Below are positions 52,073 through 58,977 of a stretch of 64,000 bases of DNA, piece after piece. The stretch comes from CAYXZQ01 sp963717515 (lineage in GTDB: Archaea; Nanobdellota; Nanobdellia; Woesearchaeales; DSVV01). Within the stretch, counting starts at the first letter, position 1. Each line of letters opens with the position of its first letter. The DNA lies in contig OY970338.1 in NCBI GenBank assembly GCA_963717515.1, positions 1,488,001 through 1,552,000 on the forward strand, written 5' to 3'. The notes under the pieces were generated by a model. It was not told the origin of the DNA. It did no database searches and saw only the letters and a list, made by a program, of their open reading frames with translations. The position numbers and the translations under genes were made by a program.

Positions 52073-52289
52073 GCCCCTGTAGCATAGTAGCTATTGCGGC
52101 GGATTCGTACAACTTTTTGTGTTCATCCTTCGGATGAAACAAAACCTTGACTAAAATTCCAGGGGTTGACCTTTGGTCAAGCCCCAAATGGTCAAATATT
52201 TTGTCAGGAATTCAGGGGGTTTAGTCCTGCGGACTATGCTCCCTTATCGGAAAATCCGCAGGTCGAGGGTGCAACTCCCTCCAGGGGCT
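52073..52289 (+). tRNA. tRNA-Thr (CGU) with a ~144-nt intron
   Basis: Acceptor GCCCCTG (52073-52079) pairs with CAGGGGC (52282-52288); discriminator T. Anticodon stem GCGGA (52099-52103) and TCCGC (52255-52259) enclose TTCGTA..A with CGT at 52106-52108, so a ~144-nt intron (52110-52253) sits at the canonical 37/38 site. Its first half matches the tRNA-Arg intron: TTTTGTGTTCA, TGAAACAAA and GGGGTTG...CAAGCC, with the same three-stem fold. The T-loop is TGCAACT, with G where U55 is nearly universal. This is unusual and could mean a defective or atypically modified tRNA. Confidence 0.85.
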
Positions 52290-52378
52290 TTATACTTACT
52301 CGCTCTAAAGCCTCTTCAATTTTGGTAGGGGCTTTGAATTAGAAATTCCATCTTGATGGCAGTATTGTAATTTTTTTT

Positions 52379-52960
52379 TCAGTAAATCCAAGGAATCAGC
52401 CTTCTGGTTCTTCTCATGTAATCAGTATATTTTTTTCCGAAAAGTTTTATCATGCTCTTCTCCTCCTGTACTATCCTCCATGCAATAATCATGGAGGCTA
52501 TTGCAAAGATTACAAGAATAATCAACTTACCGTAATAAAGAAAAGCTCCTGTGAGCATTAAAAACATGCCGGAATAAATCGGGTGGCGTAAAAATCTGTA
52601 TGGGCCTGTTGTTATCAGTTCATGCTCTTTTTTGTATGTAGTATAACTGCTCCAGTTTCTTCCAAGTGAGATTCTCGCCCAGATTGCAATGATTAAACCC
52701 AACACAGTAAGTACTGTACCTATAATTACATAGCCAAAGAAACTCCGGAGAAGAAATGCAAGAAATGAAATTGCACCCAATCTATCAAACTTAACGAAGA
52801 TTATAACAATGACTATGAGCATTAGTCTCCAAATTATCTGAATTTTCCAATTATATTTTGTGGCTGATTGTTTCACAAAAAAAGCAGAAACCAGCCAATA
52901 AAGAATAAAGATTATCCAGCAGATTGTTACCAAGTTAAGGTAATTTACAAAGTTTATCAT
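52379..52960 (-). CDS. Isoprenylcysteine carboxyl methyltransferase-like membrane protein
   Basis: 193 residues, about four or five membrane segments. The C-terminal ICMT/phospholipid methyltransferase signature is present: ELITTGPYRFLRHPIYSGMFL and the final EEKSMIKLFGKKYTDYMRRTRRLIPW. It likely methylates a lipid or prenyl group; the substrate is unknown. Composition is distinctly AT-rich compared with the rest of the window, and it lies directly downstream of tRNA-Thr, so lateral gain is likely. Confidence 0.88.
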   Translation of the reverse strand: MINFVNYLNLVTICWIIFILYWLVSAFFVKQSATKYNWKIQIIWRLMLIVIVIIFVKFDRLGAISFLAFLLRSFFGYVIIGTVLTVLGLIIAIWARISLGRNWSSYTTYKKEHELITTGPYRFLRHPIYSGMFLMLTGAFLYYGKLIILVIFAIASMIIAWRIVQEEKSMIKLFGKKYTDYMRRTRRLIPWIY

Positions 52961-53305
52961 GATGAGAATGATATTATTAGCTATATAAACTTTCTGAATA
53001 TATCTCTTTGTCTTTCACAAAAATAATAGATCGGTGGGTATTCGCACTACAATATAATGATATTCTCGGTAATTATTAATGGTTTTATCGTCGGTGAAAC
53101 CGTAATATCTATATGTGCTTTTAACTTATTTACCTTAAAACAAACAAGGTCAAGCCGATGGCGGTTTGTGGCACTTTGATGGCGAAATGTTGGGGCTTTA
53201 AACATGAGCCGTGACATTGAGATGGCGCTTTTTAATGGGCTTTTGGCTTAGAAACTACTAAACCAGACACGGGCTTTGCTTTTTTTCATGCTCCCGGATT
53301 TATTG
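52961..53305. other. AT-rich intergenic region, no gene seen
   Basis: 345 bp between two minus-strand genes. It contains the short imperfect repeat GATGGCG three times (about 53158, 53178 and 53221) and a small GGTTT/AAACC hairpin near 53083. Only a weak 40-codon ORF with no RBS was found. It may be decayed DNA linked to the AT-rich ICMT-like gene. Confidence 0.5.
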
Positions 53306-53725
53306 TTATTTTATTTTGTTGCAGAACTCCTTTATCCTCTCATCAGACTCATCCAGCTTCTTCTGGTGTATCTTGAGAGTCGCGACAGGTTCCTTTGAGA
53401 GCTTCTTCATCTGGCCGAACAGCATGCCTGTGAAGAGCCCATATGTGCAGAAGAAGGCTGTCTTCTTGAACTTGTTCTTCATGAGGTAGCTCTTTGTCGG
53501 CGCAGGTATATTGAATCCCCACACAGGACTTCCGATGACGACCATGTCATAGCCTGACGGGTCCTTATTAAATTTGATGTCACCTGGAGCCTTTGTCATC
53601 GGCCCCCTGAATTCCTTCTCATCGAATGTTATCTCGTCAGTGTCAGCGCCGAGCTCCTTTGCGATCCTGACTGCGACAGTCCGCGTGTTGCCTGTCTTTG
53701 AATAGAATGCAACCAAAATTTTCAT
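53306..53725 (-). CDS. Flavodoxin-family protein
   Basis: 139 residues. FMN-binding phosphate loop AFYSKTGNTRTVAVRIAKELG at the N terminus and VVIGSPVWGFNIPAPTKSYL near 61, followed by AFFCTYGLFTG. It carries electrons or acts as a small reductase (compare menaquinone-dependent protoporphyrinogen oxidase-like and WrbA-like flavodoxins). A run of repeated T and a TTTAAATATTTCG promoter lie upstream on the minus strand. Confidence 0.9.
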   Translation of the reverse strand: MKILVAFYSKTGNTRTVAVRIAKELGADTDEITFDEKEFRGPMTKAPGDIKFNKDPSGYDMVVIGSPVWGFNIPAPTKSYLMKNKFKKTAFFCTYGLFTGMLFGQMKKLSKEPVATLKIHQKKLDESDERIKEFCNKIK

Positions 53726-53805
53726 ATTCTCACCCCGATTTAAGAAGGGTCAGCCACTATATGTTTTAAATATTTCGATTTGGATCAGATTTTTTAGCAG
53801 TCTCA

Positions 53806-54339
53806 TCAAAGAGGTATCAAATAATTCACGAAACAGAGCGCAACGACTGCAGTGCCGAACCTCTTCCTCGGCGTTACAGTCTCAGTAAGGACCTTCACTT
53901 CCCTGAGTTCGTATTCAACAGAGAATCCGTTGCTGTAGAGCTCATCCAGGGAAAGCCTCAGCTTCTCGATGCACTCATCCTTCAAGCTGTCCTGGTACTT
54001 GCAGACAAGCCCGCCATGCTTCTCTCCAGTCTTCTTATCATAAAGCCACCCGAGTATCAGCCCTGCTGTGCATGACTCGCCCTTCGCGCAAGTCGCTTTT
54101 GACATGATGGTCTCCATCACAGAGCCGTGGACAAGACTTATAGGCCTCTCTATCTCTCTTGCTATCGCAGGAAGCACAGAAGAATATGTCATGATGTTGC
54201 ACATCTCGATGCCAGCGTCCTTTAATGCGAGATGGAACGAGCCTGCATCTATCGATATGTCGCTCTCTCCATTTCCCTGTGCGATGAAGAAATCCCGGGG
54301 GATCCTCTTCCCTGCAAGCACTTGCTTTCCGTCATCCAT
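53806..54339 (-). CDS. Pyruvoyl-dependent arginine decarboxylase
   Basis: 177 residues. The self-cleavage region IMTYSSVLPAIA near 50 provides the serine that becomes the pyruvoyl cofactor, and RPISLVHGSVMETIMSKATCAKGE near 66 and VVALCFVNYLIPL match the family. It makes agmatine from arginine, the archaeal entry to polyamines (and agmatidine on tRNA-Ile). The gene is a proenzyme split after translation into alpha and beta chains. Monocistronic, promoter AATATATATAAT about 30 bp upstream. Confidence 0.92.
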   Translation of the reverse strand: MDDGKQVLAGKRIPRDFFIAQGNGESDISIDAGSFHLALKDAGIEMCNIMTYSSVLPAIAREIERPISLVHGSVMETIMSKATCAKGESCTAGLILGWLYDKKTGEKHGGLVCKYQDSLKDECIEKLRLSLDELYSNGFSVEYELREVKVLTETVTPRKRFGTAVVALCFVNYLIPL

Positions 54340-54454
54340 CTTTGTGATTTTATCCCTTAGCGGTGCTGGTGTTGATTGATTATATATATTGTTAACTGAA
54401 GTCCGGCAGCAATATCATAAAAATTTATAATAGTGTCATGATTTTGGTCTTGAT

Positions 54455-54961
54455 ATGAAGACTGTTGAGAGGAGAAAGTGGTATCATGAACTGTTCAGGA
54501 TAAGCATATTCCTCAAAGGGCTGGACGGCCTGCTCGAGCTTATAGGAGCCCTGGTCCTCATTGTCGTGAGTTCAGAGACAATATCGGCAATAGTCAACAG
54601 CCTCTTCAGGGAGGAGCTGCTGCAGGATCCTGGCGATTTCATAGCAAACCTCCTGGTCAATGCAACGCAAAGCCTCACCCTGAGCACTCAGCATTTCATC
54701 GCCCTGTACCTCTTTGTCCACGGAATAATCAAGGTCGGGCTTGTCACAGCGCTCTGGAAAGACAAGCTGTGGGCTTTCCCCATTGCAGGTGTCGTGCTAT
54801 TCTTGATGGTGCTGTATCAGGCATTCAGGCTGGGCTATAGCTTCTCATGGCTCCTATTCTTCATCACACTGCTCGATCTCATAATACTTGTCCTTCTCAG
54901 GTCAGAATACGTGAGGCAGGTGAGACTGAACGCCCGCAAAAAGAAGGCGAATGCAGCATAG
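54455..54961 (+). CDS. DUF2127-family membrane protein
   Basis: 168 residues with four membrane segments. FRISIFLKGLDGLLELIGALVLI and HFIALYLFVHGIIKVGLVTALWKDKLWAFPIAGVVLF are characteristic of DUF2127 proteins, whose function is unknown. A TTTATAATAG promoter lies about 20-25 bp before the start. It is upstream of corA on the same strand. Confidence 0.85.
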   Translation: MKTVERRKWYHELFRISIFLKGLDGLLELIGALVLIVVSSETISAIVNSLFREELLQDPGDFIANLLVNATQSLTLSTQHFIALYLFVHGIIKVGLVTALWKDKLWAFPIAGVVLFLMVLYQAFRLGYSFSWLLFFITLLDLIILVLLRSEYVRQVRLNARKKKANAA

Positions 54962-55003
54962 GCATCCGAAAAGATTAAATACAGGACAGCCTATTTATTG
55001 ACT

Positions 55004-55945
55004 ATGCTGGACATTTTCTATCTTGACAGGAAGCTCAAGACTGCAAAGCCTGGTGAATTAAGCAGGCTTCTGGGAAGAAGACTCTGGATTGACGTAACAG
55101 GCATCACAAAGGAAGAGGCTTCTCTGCTGAGGAAAGCATTTGACCTTCATCCCCTGACAGAAGAGGACCTGGTCAGTTCCAACACAAGGATTAAAGTAGA
55201 GGATTTTTCCGGCTACCTCTTCGCAATCTTCTACGGTATAGAGAAGAACAAGGGTGTCCAGCTTGTTGAGCTTGATTTCTTGCTGGGGGACTCCTTCATC
55301 ATAACGAATCATAAGAGAGAGCATGATTGCTTTACAGGCCTCAAGAAGAACACTGCCAAAATCGAAGAGCTGCTGCTGAAGGGGCCTGATTTCGTCTTCC
55401 ACAAGCTGCTCGACGATGTCGTGGACAATTTCTTCCCAGTCCTCGAGACTATCGATGACAATATCGAGAAGCTGGAGGAATCTGTCACCAAGATGCCAAG
55501 GCCTGAGCTCCTCTCAAGGATACTGCAGCAGAAGAGGCAGATAGTCCACATCAAGAAGACTGTCATGCCACAGAGAGAGAAGATATCATTCCTCGCAAAG
55601 AACAACTACAGGCAGATATCAAAGAAGGCACTTCCGTATTTCCGGGACATATACGACCATGCGATCAGGGTCTCTGATACCATCGACAATTACAGGGAGG
55701 CTGCAGGCAGTGCATTCGACGCATACATGTCGTCTGTCTCGAATAACATGAACGAGGTCATGAAGGTGCTCTCCATCATCGCGACCATCGCGCTTCCTCT
55801 GACAGTGGTGTCCGGCATATACGGGACCAACTTCACTGTCCTGCCAGGGTCGAGATCAGTGTACGGCTTCTGGGTAATGATACTTGTCATGTTCATCATA
55901 AGCGGCGGGATGCTCATGTTCTTCAGGAAGAGGGGCTGGTTTTAA
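55004..55945 (+). CDS. corA: CorA-type magnesium transporter
   Basis: 313 residues from ATG 55004 (an upstream TTG at 54998 is less likely). A large acidic cytoplasmic domain (EEDLVSSNTRIKVEDFSGYLFAIFYG) and long stalk helix (LLSRILQQKRQIVHIKKTVMPQREKI) end in two transmembrane helices separated by the gating motif YGTNF, a variant of the usual YGMNF. The short C terminus is basic (FFRKRGWF). Mg2+ uptake is expected; the Thr variant may shift ion preference. Confidence 0.93.
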   Translation: MLDIFYLDRKLKTAKPGELSRLLGRRLWIDVTGITKEEASLLRKAFDLHPLTEEDLVSSNTRIKVEDFSGYLFAIFYGIEKNKGVQLVELDFLLGDSFIITNHKREHDCFTGLKKNTAKIEELLLKGPDFVFHKLLDDVVDNFFPVLETIDDNIEKLEESVTKMPRPELLSRILQQKRQIVHIKKTVMPQREKISFLAKNNYRQISKKALPYFRDIYDHAIRVSDTIDNYREAAGSAFDAYMSSVSNNMNEVMKVLSIIATIALPLTVVSGIYGTNFTVLPGSRSVYGFWVMILVMFIISGGMLMFFRKRGWF

Positions 55946-55967
55946 GGAAATAGTGTGATGCATGCCA

Positions 55968-58433
55968 TCAGCCATCCAATGACTGTAGCAAAATTCTATA
56001 GACTTCGGGATATTTGTCGATATTCCTCAGTTCAAGATGGAGCGGCGAGAAAGCGCTCTCGCACCTGCCGTTGATGATGTAGTTGTCTGCACCCTCAAGC
56101 AGGGCGTTCTCCTTGAGCACAGCGCCGTCACCCTGCTCTGCTCCCATGTCGCAACCGGTCCCGACAATATTGTAAATAGGGATGTCGGGAAGATCGCCTC
56201 TGTTGAGCTTGTTTATGAAAAGGCTGTTCGAGTCCATGTCCCTGCATTCAAGGTCTTCGCCGACCAATGGGCAGAGGTCTGCAATCTCGCCCACTATCCC
56301 CTTGTTGGGAGTCCCTATCATCACCAGCCTGTCGACCCGGGAATCTCCGAATATCTGGATATAGCGCCGGGCGACAAGCCCGCCCATGCTGAATGCGACA
56401 ATCCTGACCTTGTCACGCCCTGTCTTCTTAAGGACAGTATCCACAAGATCGTTGAGCCTGACAGCGTATGTGTCGATGTTCTCGCTCTTGGCCTGGACTG
56501 CGACATAATTCTGCGGCTCACCGAAGATGTCAAAATAATAGCTTCCCCTGAACACGAGAGGGACAGGGACAAGGCTCCATCCTTCCTGTGCAGTATCGGG
56601 AGTGAAAAGTGTTATCGAGCCTGCATTGAGAAAGCCGTCCTTCTCGAGCTCCTGCTGTATCTGGTTGAATCCCTCGAGGCTGTACTCGGCAGAGATGTCC
56701 TTGTTGACAGCATGCCCGTGCAGAAGGAGAACCGGATAAAGGCTCTGGTTCTCTGCACAATCCACACAGCATGCCCTTTCAGTGCCGAAAACCGGGCATG
56801 AAGGCAGGGGCTCGCTTATGTTTATCACTGGCCCTGATGCATTGGGAATATCCGGGAAAAAGGGCGTAAAGCTGTAATCCCTGACCTTGTCAAATCTTAT
56901 ATCCACATTATCACATCTTTCGGGAAGCATATCCTGCATTGAAAGCACGAGTGCGGGGGTAAGGTTAAGACCAGGATAGCCTGCCGGCTTTTGAACATCA
57001 TTTTTTACAAGCAGGCTTCTGATGATTCCTGAATTCGGCCCCGCCCTCATCGAGATGAGATCATCAGCTGCTATATCATTCCTGATGCCAGCAAGGATAT
57101 CGCTAATATTCTTCCAGAAACCAGCAGTAGCAGGATAGCTCTGGTTATCTGCCGATACTGCCATCCTGTCCCTGATGTCTGCATAAAAATCATTGAGCTC
57201 GTCTATCCTTGAACAGGTCATGTTGAGGTCGAATCCGGTCTGGGCTGCTCTCTTGTTTATGCCTGGATGCTGCTTGCAGATACCGGAGACATTGCATAGC
57301 GTATCATAGAACACATCTGCATCGACATCCTTTGAAAGCGACTCTGTCCTGATATTGTCGAGGATATCATCCCTGATGCCGATGATATCATCTGAAAGCC
57401 CGGTTATGTCTGCATTTTTTGTCTCTAATGGCTCTGGAATCTCCATCAAAAGCACCTGCCTGTTGTATAGTATTATTGTGTTTGCAAGCCTTACTCCCTC
57501 GTTCCAGTCGCTGAATTCCATGCTGCTGACATTCTCCAGTACATCCCCTGATGATTCCAGCATCTTTCCAATGGAATTATAGGAACTGACAGTTTTGTTA
57601 ATCTCATCTTCAAATGATGCGAGCGAGCTGTAAATCTCATCTGTCCCGGACATGAAATATCCTATCACGGCATCGAGGCTGTCATAGTCCTGCTTGTTCC
57701 ACAATCCCAAAAGCCTGAGAAAATCACCATGATGCCTGTCAATATCATCATCCAGGCTGCTGCTCTGTGCTGTGAGGTTTTTAACATCCAATAGCTGACT
57801 GAGCCTTGAGATTGTCGCTGATGCAGCATCTTCCCTGGCGCTGATATTCCCCAGCCTGGCAGACTCTGCCTGAAGCATCACACGAAGCTGTTCCTTCTTA
57901 GCCCTGTCCTGTTCTGTGAGGTTGTACTGCAGGGTGAACAGTATGCTCCTTGTGGTAGGCTGCCCGTCTGTCTGGCAGAAGAACGAGCTTCTTGCATGGC
58001 ACTCAAGGTCGAACCTGTATATCTCAAGTCCGCTGCCCAGATGCTCAGTGCTGATGTTGTAGATCTTTTTGACAGGAGAAGTGCTCTTTATCATGAAAGT
58101 GCCGTTGCCAAGCATTGTGCCGCTGCTTATATCTTTATACCTGTAGATGCATTCGACATTGCAGAACGGGTTTGATGTGACCCCTGCATCATAAGTGACA
58201 GCTTCGACCTCCCCCCTTTCAAGCATCGCTGTTGTCTTATCTGAACCGAGCTCCAGCACTATGTCATTTCCAAGCAGGAAATTGATGTAGAGGGCAAACT
58301 TTGCGACCAAAACAACCAATATCATGATTGCAAGGGCAAGGACCAACAGATAAGTCATCCTGTTCCTGAGGATATGCTTTCGTAAGCTGTCATATCTCTT
58401 TGTTATCATACCATAAATGTCCTTAATGGCCAT
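55968..58433 (-). CDS. Membrane-anchored alpha/beta-hydrolase with long N-terminal stalk
   Basis: 821 residues. N-terminal cytoplasmic stretch, one transmembrane helix (YLLVLALAIMILVVLVAKFALYI), then ~450 residues of beta and helical stalk outside the cell with several cysteines (CRIDELNDFYADIRDR), and a C-terminal hydrolase domain: YPVLLLHGHA, GxSxG in VAFSMGGLVARRY, DRLVMIGTPNKG and a terminal His-containing segment. A lipase/acyl-transferase-like surface enzyme is likely (compare the PGAP1/lipase class); the substrate is unknown. Divergent from the DUF2062 gene. Confidence 0.87.
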   Translation of the reverse strand: MAIKDIYGMITKRYDSLRKHILRNRMTYLLVLALAIMILVVLVAKFALYINFLLGNDIVLELGSDKTTAMLERGEVEAVTYDAGVTSNPFCNVECIYRYKDISSGTMLGNGTFMIKSTSPVKKIYNISTEHLGSGLEIYRFDLECHARSSFFCQTDGQPTTRSILFTLQYNLTEQDRAKKEQLRVMLQAESARLGNISAREDAASATISRLSQLLDVKNLTAQSSSLDDDIDRHHGDFLRLLGLWNKQDYDSLDAVIGYFMSGTDEIYSSLASFEDEINKTVSSYNSIGKMLESSGDVLENVSSMEFSDWNEGVRLANTIILYNRQVLLMEIPEPLETKNADITGLSDDIIGIRDDILDNIRTESLSKDVDADVFYDTLCNVSGICKQHPGINKRAAQTGFDLNMTCSRIDELNDFYADIRDRMAVSADNQSYPATAGFWKNISDILAGIRNDIAADDLISMRAGPNSGIIRSLLVKNDVQKPAGYPGLNLTPALVLSMQDMLPERCDNVDIRFDKVRDYSFTPFFPDIPNASGPVINISEPLPSCPVFGTERACCVDCAENQSLYPVLLLHGHAVNKDISAEYSLEGFNQIQQELEKDGFLNAGSITLFTPDTAQEGWSLVPVPLVFRGSYYFDIFGEPQNYVAVQAKSENIDTYAVRLNDLVDTVLKKTGRDKVRIVAFSMGGLVARRYIQIFGDSRVDRLVMIGTPNKGIVGEIADLCPLVGEDLECRDMDSNSLFINKLNRGDLPDIPIYNIVGTGCDMGAEQGDGAVLKENALLEGADNYIINGRCESAFSPLHLELRNIDKYPEVYRILLQSLDG

Positions 58434-58529
58434 CCAGGGAGCAAACCTATCTTATTATTTAAAATCTGCGCAACAGCCTGCAATCACTTCACCAAAGATT
58501 ATTTATATCATGTATAAAGACGATATGTG

Positions 58530-58967
58530 ATGAGAAGATTCAAGGAAAAGCTCAAAGAGCATTTCAGGGGTGTCCTTGAGACAAAGAAATCACCGCATTC
58601 TGTAGCCATCGGCTTTGCGATAGGCACGTTCATCGCAATCATGCCCACCCCGTTCATCAATGTGTTCATCGGCCTGCTCATACTGCTCATCTTCAAGAAG
58701 GTGAGCAAGATATCCATGTTCCTGGCATTCCTCGTATGGAATCCCTTTGTCAAGGTGCCGCTGTACCTAGTCAATTTCAAGCTAGGCGACATCATCTTCG
58801 GCAATTCGCCCCCGGTACATTATAATGTGCAGATCATAAATATCGCCCTGAACTATACGAGGAGGTACCTTGTCGGCTGCACGATCACAGCAGCGACCCT
58901 GGCAATCATGAGCTATTTCATCGTCTACTTCCTGATGAAGCAATACAGGAAAAATAAACCTGCTTAG
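58530..58967 (+). CDS. DUF2062-family membrane protein
   Basis: 145 residues from ATG 58530 (GTG 58527 precedes it directly). SPHSVAIGFAIGTFIAIMPTPFINVFIGLLIL, FLVWNPFVKVPLYLVNFKLGDIIFG and a third membrane helix match DUF2062. Function is unknown; in bacteria this domain accompanies cell-envelope enzymes. TATTTATATCATG promoter lies about 25 bp upstream. It converges with the ATPase gene. Confidence 0.85.
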   Translation: MRRFKEKLKEHFRGVLETKKSPHSVAIGFAIGTFIAIMPTPFINVFIGLLILLIFKKVSKISMFLAFLVWNPFVKVPLYLVNFKLGDIIFGNSPPVHYNVQIINIALNYTRRYLVGCTITAATLAIMSYFIVYFLMKQYRKNKPA

Positions 58968-58977
58968 GAAACAAACC

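Noticed and set aside
53158..53227. Repeated GATGGCG as a regulatory array or C/D RNA
   Set aside because: Only three short copies at uneven spacing, with no box C/D pair; could easily be chance.
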